Positions 44,354 through 53,892 of a stretch of 64,000 bases of DNA are shown piece after piece. The translations under genes and the position numbers were made by a program. This stretch comes from DOZZ01 sp963792655. GTDB taxonomy: Bacteria > Acidobacteriota > Terriglobia > Bryobacterales > Bryobacteraceae. The stretch lies in assembly GCA_963792655.1 (NCBI GenBank), contig CAWBWU010000006.1, forward strand, positions 310,001 to 374,000, read 5' to 3'. The notes under the pieces were generated by a model. It was not told the origin of the DNA and searched no databases. It was given only the letters and a program-made list of their open reading frames with translations. Position 1 is the stretch's first letter. Each line of letters begins with the position of its first letter.

Positions 44354-45247
44354 ATGCCCCGCCCCGCTTCCACACTGTCGCGTTTGCTGAGCGAACCGCC
44401 GCCTGAACTGGCGTACGAGATTTCAGAGAGCGGTGTCGCGCTGGTCCGCACGGCCAATCCCACTCAGGTCAGCTTCCATGCGCTGGCTCAGGGAGTGATC
44501 GTGCCGTCGCCGTTGCACGACAATGTGACATCTCCTGACGCTCTGCTGGCAGGGGTGCGCGCTGTAACGCCGCCGCTCGCGGGACGTCGCCGCCGCCATG
44601 CTGCTGTACTGTTGCCGGACGCTGCGGCTCGCGTATCGGTGCTCGATTTCGAACAGTTGCCCGACAAAGCAGAAGAGCGCGACGCGCTGGTGCGGTTCCG
44701 AATGAAGAAGAGCGTGCCTTTCGAGATCGAAACTGCCGCCCTCAGCTATTGGGAGCAGGCGCCACTCGATGGCAAGCGCAGCATCGTTGCCGCAGTCGCA
44801 CCGCTCGAGATCATCGCGCGTTACGAAGCGCCGTTCCGCACCGAGAACATTCAGCCGGGCTTTGTCACTCTGTCGTTTCTGGCGGCGATGGAACTCGCGC
44901 CCGTCTCCGCGACAAACACTGTCTTCGCGAAGTTGAGCGGACGCACGCTGACAGTGCTGGTGTTGCGGCAGGGTGTGATTCAACTGATCCGATCGATCGA
45001 GCTTGAGAGCGGGAGCCTCGCTGAGATCGCGGGCGATCTGTTCCCCACTGTCGTGTACACCGAAGATCATTTCGGTTCGCGCGCTACGGAACTTTTGATC
45101 TGCGGCTTCGACACGCTTGAAGCGGAAGCAGTGCAATCTCTTTCGGCCAACCTGGAGTTGCCGGTACGTGCGCTCTCGACGCGCGATGCAGGGCTTGCGG
45201 GCTACATCGGCTCCACGACCGCCATCCCGAGGCAGGCGGCGGCATGA
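44354..45247 (+). CDS. PilM/GspL-like pilus biogenesis protein
   Basis: 297 residues, soluble. Actin-like fold: ELAYEISESGVALVRT, a LLPDAAARVSVLDFEQLP block, RFRMKKSVPFEIETA and a late ELLICGFDT block. It lacks the sharp PHOSPHATE-1 motif of PilM; more like the cytoplasmic domain of GspL or of diverged PilM in Acidobacteria. Its position directly before PilN- and PilO-like genes supports the assignment. Start ATG, 3-base gap from GspE. Confidence 0.75.
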   Translation: MPRPASTLSRLLSEPPPELAYEISESGVALVRTANPTQVSFHALAQGVIVPSPLHDNVTSPDALLAGVRAVTPPLAGRRRRHAAVLLPDAAARVSVLDFEQLPDKAEERDALVRFRMKKSVPFEIETAALSYWEQAPLDGKRSIVAAVAPLEIIARYEAPFRTENIQPGFVTLSFLAAMELAPVSATNTVFAKLSGRTLTVLVLRQGVIQLIRSIELESGSLAEIAGDLFPTVVYTEDHFGSRATELLICGFDTLEAEAVQSLSANLELPVRALSTRDAGLAGYIGSTTAIPRQAAA

Positions 45248-45811
45248 GAGCCGGTATCAATCTCGCCAGTGAGCCGTTTCGCCGTGACCGCTCAGTACTG
45301 GTGATCTCGAGCGCGCTCGCCATCGCACTGACGCTCTCGCTCGCCGTGCTCATTTCTCTTTGGCTTAGCGATCGCAGCACTACTGCGGATCAGCGCGCAT
45401 TGCTCGCTCAATTGCAACGGCGGCTCACGGCTGCGCAACGCGAACAAACCGCGATCGACGGCACACTGCGGCAGCCTGCCAACGCGCAGGTGCTCGATCG
45501 TAGCGTCCTGCTGAACACCATGATTTACCGCAAGGCGATTAGCTGGACGCGCTTGTTCTCCGACCTGGAAAAGGTCACGCCCTCGAACGTCCGCATCATC
45601 GCGGTGCGCCCGCAAGTAGACGCGCAGAACCACATCTTCCTTGATATGACGGTCGGCGCGGAATGCGCAGGAGAATGTCGTCAACATGTTGTTGAAACTG
45701 GAATCGTCCGATGTGTTCGGCGCGACCGAAGTTTCCAGCGCGGTGCCGCCGTCGCAAACCGATCCGCTGTATCGCTACCGGCTGAGTGTGAACTATGTTC
45801 AACGATTTTAA
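45244..45811 (+). CDS. PilN-like pilus biogenesis protein (one-base insertion)
   Basis: Start MRAGINLASEPFRRDR is the classic PilN N-terminus (I-N-L in the cytoplasm, then a membrane helix at residues about 20-42). A periplasmic coiled coil follows (QRALLAQLQRRLTAAQREQ). The frame breaks near 45664 where an extra T after GAA hides A-E-A-Q-E-N-V; removing it continues with VVNMLLKLESSDVFG and ends YRYRLSVNYVQRF. About 188 residues repaired. Overlaps the PilO-like gene by 17 bases. PilN binds PilM through its N-terminal tail and PilO through the ferredoxin-like domain. Confidence 0.78.
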
Positions 45812-46394
45812 GTTGTCAGGCGGGGCCGCATCGTGGAAGAGCACGCAAGGCTTGTTGCGCATCGTGGTGCTGGTGCTGATCGCGGCTAACCTGATCGTCG
45901 CCGCGTTTGCTTTTCACTGGATTGGAAATCCGGCGCTAGAAACCGAAGAGCAGGTACGCACCACGCAACGGCAGCTTGCGCAGGCGCAGGCAAGGCTCAC
46001 GCAATCGCGATCGATGGCAGGGAAAGTCGAGCAGGCACGCGCTGCCGGCGATCAGTTCCTGACCGCTTATATGACCGATCGGCGCAACACTTACTCCACC
46101 GTGCTCGCCGAAATGAACCGCATCGCCGCTGAAGCCCACCTGAAGAGCAAAGAGAAAGCGCTTCCACCGCTGCAGCCCATTGAAGGCAGCGACAACCTGA
46201 GCATCATGACGCTTACTGCCAACTACGAAGGTACATATTCGGCGTTGCTGCAGTTCGTCAACATGCTCGATAAGTCGCGGCGGTTCATCATCATCGAAAG
46301 CCTGCAGGCCGCGCCTATCCAGGGCGGTAACAATCTGAATATCTCAATTCAGGTCAACACCTTTGTGCGCGGCGACTCCGAGGGCAGCGTATGA
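45795..46394 (+). CDS. PilO-like pilus biogenesis protein
   Basis: 199 residues. One membrane helix at about 22-43 (IVVLVLIAANLIVAAFAF), then a coiled coil (EEQVRTTQRQLAQAQARL) and a ferredoxin-like domain with the segment YEGTYSALLQFVNMLDKSRRF, the common core of PilO/GspM proteins. Dimerises with PilN. Overlaps the next gene by four bases. Confidence 0.8.
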   Translation: MFNDFKLSGGAASWKSTQGLLRIVVLVLIAANLIVAAFAFHWIGNPALETEEQVRTTQRQLAQAQARLTQSRSMAGKVEQARAAGDQFLTAYMTDRRNTYSTVLAEMNRIAAEAHLKSKEKALPPLQPIEGSDNLSIMTLTANYEGTYSALLQFVNMLDKSRRFIIIESLQAAPIQGGNNLNISIQVNTFVRGDSEGSV

Positions 46395-47104
46395 CCAAGA
46401 CTGCCGCAGGTTTCAAACTGGGCACGGAGAACAAGAAGCAAATGATGATTCTGGCTGGTCTGGGAATCGTCGCGATCGTGATCTTCTCGATCAACTTCTT
46501 CTCGGGCGGCGACTCAGAGCCCACGGCAACAAAATCGCGCCCGGCAGTGCCAGGGCTGACCCCGCAAATTGAGAATACGCGGCCGGAGTCGAGTGTCCCT
46601 GCGAGGCGCCGCGGCGGTGCACGCGCCGAACTCCGCCCGGTGCCGTGGCGGCTCACGCGTGCCAAAGTGGGCGTCAATATCGACCCCACATTGCGCCTGG
46701 ACCTGCTCGCGCGTTTGCAGACCGTGGATGCCGCTGCTGCCGGGCGGAACCTGTTTCAGATGGGCGCACCACCTGCCCCTGTCACTCCAATCAAAGTTCC
46801 CGAGAAGATTCACCCTACAGGACCCGCATCAGCCGTCACAGTCGTGACGCCGCCCGCCGGACCTCCGCCGGAACCCGTAGCGCCGCCGATTGATCTGAAG
46901 TATTACGGCTTCAGCACCGCGAAAGGGGAAGCTCGCCGCAAGGCGTTCCTTCTGGATGGGGAAGACATCATCGTGGCGTACGAAGGCGATACGGTGAAGC
47001 GCCGCTACAAGGTGGTGAAGGTCAACGCCACCTCGATCGTCATGGAAGACACTCAGTTCAAGAGTACGCAAACCCTGCCACTGCAACCGGAGGCCAATGG
47101 GTAA
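46391..47104 (+). CDS. PilP-like inner-membrane protein (pilus machine)
   Basis: 237 residues. A membrane helix at about 17-37 (MMILAGLGIVAIVIFSINFF), an Arg/Pro-rich linker, a Pro-rich part near 140-175, then a small beta domain: LKYYGFSTAKGEARRKAFLL, DIIVAYEGDTVKRRYKVV and IVMEDTQF. This order and the compact HR/beta domain parallel PilP and GspC, which contact the secretin. No secretin gene is in the window, so the contact partner is inferred. Overlaps the next gene by eight bases. Confidence 0.65.
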   Translation: MTKTAAGFKLGTENKKQMMILAGLGIVAIVIFSINFFSGGDSEPTATKSRPAVPGLTPQIENTRPESSVPARRRGGARAELRPVPWRLTRAKVGVNIDPTLRLDLLARLQTVDAAAAGRNLFQMGAPPAPVTPIKVPEKIHPTGPASAVTVVTPPAGPPPEPVAPPIDLKYYGFSTAKGEARRKAFLLDGEDIIVAYEGDTVKRRYKVVKVNATSIVMEDTQFKSTQTLPLQPEANG

Positions 47105-48293
47105 GCACGTGCCGGCTCACCGTGATCCCGAGGCAGGTTTCGCGCTGCTGTTCATCTTCTGTCTGGCGGCCATCGTCGGGATCCTGCTCTACAGTGCAAC
47201 CCCGCGCGCTGCATTCGAAGCGGAGCGCGATCGTGAACAGTTGCTGATTGATCGCGGCCAGCAATACCAGCGCGCGATCCGCGTCTTCTACCGCACCCTG
47301 CACCGTTATCCAGCGAAGATCGAAGAGCTGGAAAACACTGGTAACCAGCGCTTTTTGCGGCGGCGTTATGTCGATCCGTTCACCGGCAGTGCCGATTGGC
47401 GCCTGATCCACGTTGGACCGGGCGGAGCGCTCACCGATTCCGTCAACACAAAAAAGAAGACCGACGGTCAGGGCGGCAGCGTCAACAACTTCATCACCGA
47501 GCTTCAGCCGCTCGGCAGCACGGACGTTGGCGCAACGGGCGCGAATGTCGCGCTGCGAAGGCGCGCGAGCGATCAGGCGGGTGCACCGGGAACCAACCCC
47601 CTCGCGGGTGGACCGCCCGCAACCGATGGCTCGGTGGATCCGAACGCCCCGGCCCAGACGCCGCAGCCCAGCGGAGCACAAGCCATCGCGCTGCAGCTCG
47701 GGGTTGCGGATGCCATCAACGCCGGCAACTCTCCCCAAGCCGGAGCCCAGCCGCCCGGTGCGCCCCAGCAACCGCCAAACGGTTATCCGAATCCGACAGG
47801 CAACTACGCCGGCATTCCAGTAGGTGCGGTTCCCCCGGGGCCGGCTGGGGCGCAAATTCCAGGCGTAGCGCCGTCCCCGGGCACGCCGGGCGCGCCGGGC
47901 AACAATGCAGCGGCGTCGTTGATTCAGAATCTGCTCACCCGTCCGCGTCCGGGCGGCTATCCCGGCTCGCCCGAAGCTCAGGATGCCAACGCGGCCGCAA
48001 ATGCAGCCAGCGGTGGAGCTTTTTCGCCTGGCCTCACCCCCGGAGTGACTCCGAACGCAGTCACGGGCAATCTAGCGCCTGGCATCGGAACGCCGGTCAA
48101 TGGTCCGCAGGGTCCGGTGATCGGTGCCGGCATCGCGGGCGTTGCCAGCAAAGACGAACACGAAGGCATCAAGGTTTATAACGACAAGACGAAGCACAAC
48201 GAATGGGAATTCATCTACGACTACGGCAAAGAGGCGGGAGCCGCTTTAAATGCCGGCCAGCAGCAGAAGCCCGCTCCGCCGGTAAAGCCGTAG
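47097..48293 (+). CDS. Pseudopilin-like protein with Pro/Gly-rich middle region
   Basis: 398 residues. The N-terminus (GFALLFIFCLAAIVGILLY after EA) resembles a prepilin-type helix but lacks the usual Glu at position +5. A globular region (residues 40-120: QQYQRAIRVFYRTLHRYPAKIEEL, YVDPFTGSADW) resembles the GspG calcium-dependent head. Residues 150-340 are a low-complexity Pro/Gly/Ala/Asn-rich tract, then KDEHEGIKVYNDKTKHNEWEF, a hydrophilic block, and a Pro-rich end. I do not know this architecture. It is the last gene of the pilus-type cluster, with a 66-base spacer to the PPIase. Confidence 0.65.
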   Translation: MGKHVPAHRDPEAGFALLFIFCLAAIVGILLYSATPRAAFEAERDREQLLIDRGQQYQRAIRVFYRTLHRYPAKIEELENTGNQRFLRRRYVDPFTGSADWRLIHVGPGGALTDSVNTKKKTDGQGGSVNNFITELQPLGSTDVGATGANVALRRRASDQAGAPGTNPLAGGPPATDGSVDPNAPAQTPQPSGAQAIALQLGVADAINAGNSPQAGAQPPGAPQQPPNGYPNPTGNYAGIPVGAVPPGPAGAQIPGVAPSPGTPGAPGNNAAASLIQNLLTRPRPGGYPGSPEAQDANAAANAASGGAFSPGLTPGVTPNAVTGNLAPGIGTPVNGPQGPVIGAGIAGVASKDEHEGIKVYNDKTKHNEWEFIYDYGKEAGAALNAGQQQKPAPPVKP

Positions 48294-48309
48294 CCGCACG
48301 ATTTACGCC

Positions 48310-48318
48310 TGATACAAT
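48310..48318 (+). promoter_or_regulatory. Possible extended -10 promoter for the PPIase gene
   Basis: TGATACAAT at 48310-48318 fits TGnTAtAAT closely and lies 42 bases before the ATG at 48360, in the only clear spacer of this region. No good -35 box is seen, as is common with extended -10 promoters. Confidence 0.4.
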
Positions 48319-48359
48319 TGAAGTTTCCGATTTTCTGACCTCGACGGAGTTTCCTCTAC

Positions 48360-50288
48360 ATGTTTGATTTGTTTCGCAGCCGCGATAAAGCGGTCCGTAT
48401 TTTGTTGGGCGTCATCCTTGGCGTCGTCGCGCTCTCCATGGTGACTTACCTGGTGCCAGGTGGCTGGTTGAACGGCGACGCGGCGGTGAACTCGAGCGAC
48501 ACTCTCGCCGCCGTCGGGAGCGACAAGATCACGGTCATGCGCGCGCAGCAGCAGATCGCGCAAGTGGTTCGCAGCCGCAATCTGCCGCCGGACATGCTGA
48601 AGATTTTTGCGCCGCAGATTCTGCAAGGCATGATCACCCAGCAGGCCATGGCGTACGAAGCGCGCCGGCTTGGCTTCGAGGTGACCGATGCCGATCTTGC
48701 CACTTCGATCCAGCAGCAGTTGCCTCCGCAGGTGGTGAAAGACGGCGTCGTCGACAAGGAATTGTACGGGCGCCTGCTCGCTGACCAGGGCTACACGCCC
48801 CAGCAATTTGAAGATGCCGTGCGCGACGATTTGCTCGTCAATCGCTTCCAGCGTCTTTCGCAGGAAGGCATCGTGGTATCGCCGAACGACGTGCAGCAGG
48901 AATACAAACGCCGCAACGATAAGGTCAAGATTCAATACGCGCTGCTGACGCCTGCTAAGCTCACCGCCGCCGCGCAGCCGACCGATCAGGACATCAAGGC
49001 GTATTTCGATAAGAACCACACCAGCTTCACGACTCCGGAAAAGCGCAGCATCGCGGTGGTGACTGTTGACCCGGCGAAGTTCAATTCCAACCCCACGGAC
49101 GCCGATCTCCAGAACCTTTACAACTCGCAGAAAGATCGCTTCCGTGTTCCCGATCGCGTCAAGGTGCGCCACATCCTGCTGAAGGCGGACGCGCAGACCA
49201 AAGACGTTCCCGCCGTGGAAGCCAAAGCGCGCGACATCCTGAACCAATTGAAAAAGGGCGCGGATTTCGCGACGCTCGCTAAGGCGAATTCACAAGACCC
49301 GGGCAGCGCCGTGAAAGGCGGAGAGTTGGACTGGATCGTGAAAGGCCAGACGGTTCCCGAGTTTGAAGCCGCTGCGTTCTCGCTCAAGCCGAACGAATTG
49401 AGCGATCTCGTGAAGACCACCTACGGCTTCCATATCCTGCAGGTTGAAGCGAAGGAGCCGGCGCACATCAAGCCGTTCGAAGAAGTGAAGGCACAGGTCG
49501 CGGCCGATGCAAAAAGCCAACAGACATCTCGCCTGGAACAAAAGCTCGCCGACGGGCTGCAGAGTGCATTGAAGAAAGATCCCGCGCATCCCGAAGCAGC
49601 CATCACCGATCCTTCTGAACAGCTTGCCCGCGTTGAAAATTACAGCGCGAGTGAGCCGATCGAAGGTATCGGGGTCAGCCCCGAGATGGACCAGGCGCTC
49701 ACCGGCCTGCGCAAAGGCGAAGTCACCGCACCGGTTGCTCTCCCCGGCAGTAAGATCGCTGTCGCAGTCGTCACCGGAGTCACGCCCTCGCATCCCGCCA
49801 CTCTCGCCGATGTGCAGAACCAGATTCGCAATACTCTGGTCAAACAAAACACCGACCGGCTGCTGAACGAGAAAGCGGCCGAGCTGTTGAAGAAGGCACG
49901 CGCGATGAATGGCGATCTGGCGAAGGCCGCGCAAGAGATGGGACTCGAAGTCAAAACCTCTGCCGACTTCGATCGTCAGGGCGCAGTCGAAGGACTCGGC
50001 AGTGCCGCGTTGGTGGAAGATGCCTTCGCCAAGCCCGACGGTTCTCTGCTCGGCCCTGTGTCCGCGCAGGATGGCCGCGCCATCGCTAAAGTGGTTTCGC
50101 ACACCCCGGCTGATCCCGCAAACTTCGGGACGCAAAGTAAGGCTCTCACCGAAGAGATGCGGACCAAAATTGTTCAGCAGCGCGCGACGCTTTTCTCTGA
50201 AGCAATCCGTGCGCGGCTCGAAAAGTCCGGCAAAATCAAAATCAATAAAGACGCGTACAATCGCCTGATTCAGAGCTACCGCGGTTAA
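48360..50288 (+). CDS. Periplasmic peptidyl-prolyl isomerase, PpiD/SurA-like
   Basis: 642 residues. A single N-terminal membrane helix at about 13-36 (ILLGVILGVVALSMVTYLVP) anchors it in the inner membrane. A SurA_N-like chaperone region (residues 50-210), the parvulin domain about 260-365 (VRHILLKADAQ, FATLAKANSQDPGSAVKGGELDW, YGFHILQV) and a second, less complete repeat in the C-terminal 250 residues follow. Role: folding of newly exported envelope proteins. It follows the pilus genes and precedes DedA; probably own promoter. Confidence 0.88.
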   Translation: MFDLFRSRDKAVRILLGVILGVVALSMVTYLVPGGWLNGDAAVNSSDTLAAVGSDKITVMRAQQQIAQVVRSRNLPPDMLKIFAPQILQGMITQQAMAYEARRLGFEVTDADLATSIQQQLPPQVVKDGVVDKELYGRLLADQGYTPQQFEDAVRDDLLVNRFQRLSQEGIVVSPNDVQQEYKRRNDKVKIQYALLTPAKLTAAAQPTDQDIKAYFDKNHTSFTTPEKRSIAVVTVDPAKFNSNPTDADLQNLYNSQKDRFRVPDRVKVRHILLKADAQTKDVPAVEAKARDILNQLKKGADFATLAKANSQDPGSAVKGGELDWIVKGQTVPEFEAAAFSLKPNELSDLVKTTYGFHILQVEAKEPAHIKPFEEVKAQVAADAKSQQTSRLEQKLADGLQSALKKDPAHPEAAITDPSEQLARVENYSASEPIEGIGVSPEMDQALTGLRKGEVTAPVALPGSKIAVAVVTGVTPSHPATLADVQNQIRNTLVKQNTDRLLNEKAAELLKKARAMNGDLAKAAQEMGLEVKTSADFDRQGAVEGLGSAALVEDAFAKPDGSLLGPVSAQDGRAIAKVVSHTPADPANFGTQSKALTEEMRTKIVQQRATLFSEAIRARLEKSGKIKINKDAYNRLIQSYRG

Positions 50289-50294
50289 CGGCTG

Positions 50295-50948
50295 ATGCAC
50301 GAGGCCGTGGAGTTCCTGAAGCACCTGTTGAACGGCAATCAGCTCATCCACCTTCTGATCGATAGGTTCTCCGGGTGGCCGCTGTATGCCGTTCTGGGCG
50401 CGATCATCTTCTCGGAGACCGGGCTGCTGGTTGGCTTTTTTCTTCCGGGCGATTCGCTGCTGTTTGCCGCGGGCGTGGTCGCCGGGCTCGGTTCGCTGCA
50501 GTTGCAGTGGTTAATCCCGGTGCTGGTCATCGCAGCTTTCTGCGGGGACAACGTAGGCTACTTTCTGGGGCGCAGCGCGGGCCCGCGCATCTTCAGCCGG
50601 CCCAAGTCGCGCTTCTTCAACCCGCAGCATATCCAGCGCACGCATGAGTTCTACGAAAAGTACGGCGCCCGCGCCATCGTCTACGCGCGCTTCGTCCCAA
50701 TCGTGAGAACGTGCACCCCGTTCATCGCGGGTGTCGCGGGTATGAAGTACTCACGCTTCATCCTGGTAAGCCTGCTCGGTGGCATCGGCTGGATCACGTT
50801 GATGACACTGCTTGGCTATCAATTGGGCAGAGTGAAGTTTGTAGCGGATAATCTGGAAAAGGTTATTCTGCTGATTGTCTTCCTGTCCCTGTTGCCCGCC
50901 ATCATTGGCGTTTGGAAAGCGCGCCGCGAACCCGTCACTGAGGCATAA
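50295..50948 (+). CDS. DedA-family membrane protein
   Basis: 217 residues. Family blocks: GAIIFSETGLLVGFFLPGDSLLFAAG (residues 35-60), GDNVGYFLGRSAG near residue 80, and ARFVPIVRTCTPFIAGVAGM near residue 138 with the arginines and the proline-rich turn. Five or six hydrophobic segments. DedA proteins act as flippases for phosphatidylethanolamine or undecaprenyl phosphate and are needed for envelope homeostasis. Seven-base gap from the PPIase gene. Confidence 0.9.
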   Translation: MHEAVEFLKHLLNGNQLIHLLIDRFSGWPLYAVLGAIIFSETGLLVGFFLPGDSLLFAAGVVAGLGSLQLQWLIPVLVIAAFCGDNVGYFLGRSAGPRIFSRPKSRFFNPQHIQRTHEFYEKYGARAIVYARFVPIVRTCTPFIAGVAGMKYSRFILVSLLGGIGWITLMTLLGYQLGRVKFVADNLEKVILLIVFLSLLPAIIGVWKARREPVTEA

Positions 50949-50969
50949 CCCGGCGTTCGCGCGCATCGC

Positions 50970-51833
50970 ATGAAAGGGCTCGGGCAGCACTTCCCTTACC
51001 TGCTGCGGCGCACTACGCTGGCGTCCATCGATGACGAGTTATTTCGAATCGCGAAGGGCGCTGCCTATTCAGCGATCCTTTCTTTCTTACCTGCGTTGAC
51101 GTCGGCGGCGGCGGTTCTGGTCAAGACGCGCGCTGACTTCGTCTCGAAGTTTCTTACCAACACGCTTTCCGATATCCTGCCGCCGGGCACCGAGCAGTTG
51201 GTATTGCCCACCTTCACATTGAAGGGCGGCAAACCGCTTACGCTGTTGATCATTGCCGCACTGTTGTCATTGTGGGCGGCGTCCAGCGTCGTGAAGTCGC
51301 TCATGGAGGGCTTCCACGCTGCATACCGCACGCCGCGTGGCAGACCCTTCATTCGCGAGACCGGGGTGGCGATCATGCTGGTGCTGATCTCGTTGCTGCC
51401 GATTGTCGCGGCTTCGGCGCTGATCTTGTTCGGCCAGCAGGTGGAAGGCGCGATCTTCAGCGCTTTGAAAGTAGACCCTGTGCTCAACCCGATGGCGAAC
51501 GCGTGGGAGTGGATGAGCCGCGTCGCGCGCTACGTTGTAGCGTTCTTCGCAACCGTGACGCTTACCAGCGCGCTCTACTACTTCGGCCCGAACCGCCGCC
51601 AGCGTTGGGCGATGGTATGGCCCGGCGCGCTGCTTTCCACTGTGCTGTGGTTGTTGACCACGGCGGGCTTCGGTTTCTACGTTCGCAATGTGACGAACTA
51701 CAGCAAACTCTATGGCAGTGTTGGCGCGGTGATGGCGCTGCTGCTCTGGATGTACCTGATCGCTGCGATCGCGCTGATCGGATGCGAGTTCAACGCGGAG
51801 TACGAACGCATGCTGTCGCACGAGCCCAAGTAG
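50970..51833 (+). CDS. YihY/UPF0761-family membrane protein
   Basis: 287 residues with six hydrophobic segments. Family landmarks: FRIAKGAAYSAILSFLPAL, LLSLWAASSVVKSLMEGFHAAYRTPRGRPF (the conserved W-x-A-S-x-x-x-x-x-x-M-x-x-L-N-x-A-Y region) and a late YGSVGAVMALLLWMYLIAAIALIG. Members are annotated variously as a BrkB/ribonuclease BN homologue; the RNase link is doubtful, and the molecular role is not known. The stop lies one base from queA's stop on the opposite strand. Confidence 0.88.
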   Translation: MKGLGQHFPYLLRRTTLASIDDELFRIAKGAAYSAILSFLPALTSAAAVLVKTRADFVSKFLTNTLSDILPPGTEQLVLPTFTLKGGKPLTLLIIAALLSLWAASSVVKSLMEGFHAAYRTPRGRPFIRETGVAIMLVLISLLPIVAASALILFGQQVEGAIFSALKVDPVLNPMANAWEWMSRVARYVVAFFATVTLTSALYYFGPNRRQRWAMVWPGALLSTVLWLLTTAGFGFYVRNVTNYSKLYGSVGAVMALLLWMYLIAAIALIGCEFNAEYERMLSHEPK

Positions 51834-51834
51834 C

Positions 51835-52841
51835 TCACAAGATCAGCATGCAGTCGCCGTACGAGAAGAACCGGTAGCGCTCGGCGACAGCGTGGCGGTA
51901 GGCGCGCAACATGAACTCTGTGCCTCCGAACGCACACACCAGCAGTAAAAGGCTCGACTTGGGCAGATGAAAGTTAGTCAACAGCGCGTTGACTCGCTGG
52001 AACTCCTGGCCCGGATAAAGGAAGATCGATGTCTCGCCGCTAAGCGCGCCGGTGCGCATCGCAGTCTCTATCGTTCGCACGCTGGTGGTGCCTGCGGCAA
52101 TCACGCGCTGCGCATTCGTAATACTGCGCCATGCTTCCGGATCGATGGTGTAACGCTCGGCGTGAAGATGGTTGCTCTCGACGTCTTCGTTCTCGATGGG
52201 CTGAAACGTGCCGAGCCCAACGTGCAAGGTGACGCGCGCGATGCCGGCGCCCGCTTCTTCAACACTGCCCAGAACTTCATCTGTGAAATGCAGGCCGGCA
52301 GTGGGCGCCGCTGCTGAGCCCGGCTCGCGCGCGAAGACGGTCTGGTAGCGAGCGCGATCCTGAGAATCGTCAGCACGGTGGATATACGGCGGTAGGGGAA
52401 CGTGACCGATGCGCTCGATCTGCGCTTTCACATCCGGCGCACCCGTGAAACGCATGGTACGTTCCCCGCGCTCGCCGGTCGCCATTACCTGAGCAACAAG
52501 CTCTTCGGTGAAGCGCACCGGTCTGCCCTGGGCGTAGTCGCTTGCCCGGACGTGCCAGCGTTCTCCAAACATCTGGCTCTTCTTCACGCAACAAGAACAC
52601 TTCGGCTTTGCCGCCGCCGGGCTCGATTGTTCCGAACAGCCGCGAAGGAAAGACGCGCGAGTCGTTCAGCACCAGGCAGTCACCTGGGTGTACGTATGAG
52701 GGAAAGTCTGTGAACTGCCGGTCTTCGATGGTTTGAGCAGCGCGGTCGAGCACCAGCATCCGCGCTCCGTCGCGTTTCTCGGGCGGGTGCTGCGCGATCA
52801 AGTCTTCCGGCAGCTCAAAATCGAAATCGCTTAGCCGCAAG
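51835..52841 (-). CDS. queA: S-adenosylmethionine:tRNA ribosyltransferase-isomerase (one-base insertion)
   Basis: Transfers and rearranges the ribose of SAM onto preQ1 in tRNA to give epoxyqueuosine. TTG start at 52841 yields RLSDFDFELPEDLIAQHP, the canonical N-terminus with the D-x-x-L-P-x-x-L-I-A-x-x-P pattern. The first frame runs to RPGKRLRPGQ; an extra base at about 52522 hides the continuation PVRFTEELVAQV; then HVPLPPYI, AAPTAGLHFT, VTLHVGLGTFQPI and the end NFHLPKSSLL, LMLVCAF-like segment follow. About 335 residues repaired. It sits back to back with the radical SAM gene, three bases away. Confidence 0.92.
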
Positions 52842-52844
52842 CGA

Positions 52845-53813
52845 CTACTGTAGCGTGAACAATTGCAACTGACCGCTGGGCTCCTCGAGCGGCAATTCTT
52901 CGCGGGAGGGCCCTGATTGCAAACCGTGGCGCTCGCGAATCGCAGCCACACGTTCGCGCAGCAACTCGCGATAGGGACCGCGCAGATAAGCATCGTGCCG
53001 GTAGCGCTCTTCGTACTTGCGAACCAGGTGCGGAAAGTAATCGCGCAGGAATGGGAAGAAGACGCGCTGCGCGGAAGGCATCAGGAACAGCGCACCGCCG
53101 CCGAAGAACGTAGCGCCGGCTTGCTTGGCCGCTTTCGCCAGAGCGTCCAGCTTTTGTTCCTGGTCGGTGATCAACGGCAGAATCGGATTCGGAAAAACTC
53201 CCACCGTGAGTCCCGCAGACCTGAGTTCGCGAACCACCTTCAGGCGCAGGTCGGGATGCGGCGCACGCGGCTCCAGCAACCGCGCCAGGCTGGCGTCCAG
53301 CGTTGTGATCGTCATGTTGATCGTCACGCGGTTGTGCGCCGCGAGCCTGCTCAACAAGTCGCGATCCTGCAAGATGCGATTCGATTTTGTCGTAATTGAG
53401 ATCTCGCGACCTCTGCCCTCTGCGAACACTTCGAGCAACTGCCGCGTGCGCCGGAAGCGGCCTTCGGCTGGCTGGTAGGGGTCCGTTGCGGTTCCAATCG
53501 CAATTCCCTCACTCGGGTGTGTTCTGCGCAGGTCGCGGCGCAACAGTTCCTGAACGTTGCCCTTGGCGTAGATGCGGTCCTCGAAGGCGCGTAGTTCTTC
53601 GAGGCCCATGAACTCGTGAGTAAAGCGCGCATAGCAATATTTGCAGCCGAACTCACAGCCCCGGTAAGGGTTAATGGTCCAGTGAAACGGCATATTCGGC
53701 TTAGTGCGATTGAGGATGCTGCGCGCAGGAAGGTCGAAGTACTGCACCTCGCGCTTCGCCTCCAGCAGAGGACTGTGCGCGGCAAGTGCGGCAATGCCAG
53801 CCAAAGCGGACAT
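52845..53813 (-). CDS. SplB-like radical SAM protein (COG1533)
   Basis: 322 residues. The CxxxCxxC cluster motif is C-E-F-G-C-K-Y-C near residue 55 (GCEFGCKYCYARFTHEF). GIAIGTATDPYQPAE near residue 105 and TLDASLARLLEPRAP near residue 165 are marks of the COG1533/Rv2578c group. These are related to spore photoproduct lyase but lack its C-terminal thymine-dimer residues and are of unknown substrate. A C-terminal Glu/Leu/Pro-rich tail. Its stop is three bases from queA start; possibly co-transcribed. Confidence 0.85.
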   Translation of the reverse strand: MSALAGIAALAAHSPLLEAKREVQYFDLPARSILNRTKPNMPFHWTINPYRGCEFGCKYCYARFTHEFMGLEELRAFEDRIYAKGNVQELLRRDLRRTHPSEGIAIGTATDPYQPAEGRFRRTRQLLEVFAEGRGREISITTKSNRILQDRDLLSRLAAHNRVTINMTITTLDASLARLLEPRAPHPDLRLKVVRELRSAGLTVGVFPNPILPLITDQEQKLDALAKAAKQAGATFFGGGALFLMPSAQRVFFPFLRDYFPHLVRKYEERYRHDAYLRGPYRELLRERVAAIRERHGLQSGPSREELPLEEPSGQLQLFTLQ

Positions 53814-53892
53814 GACCTAGTTTCGCCTTTTATTCGCCTTATTGTCAAGAGCTGGCTCCGATTCCGACAGCAGCGTCAAACGCCGAAGTCCG

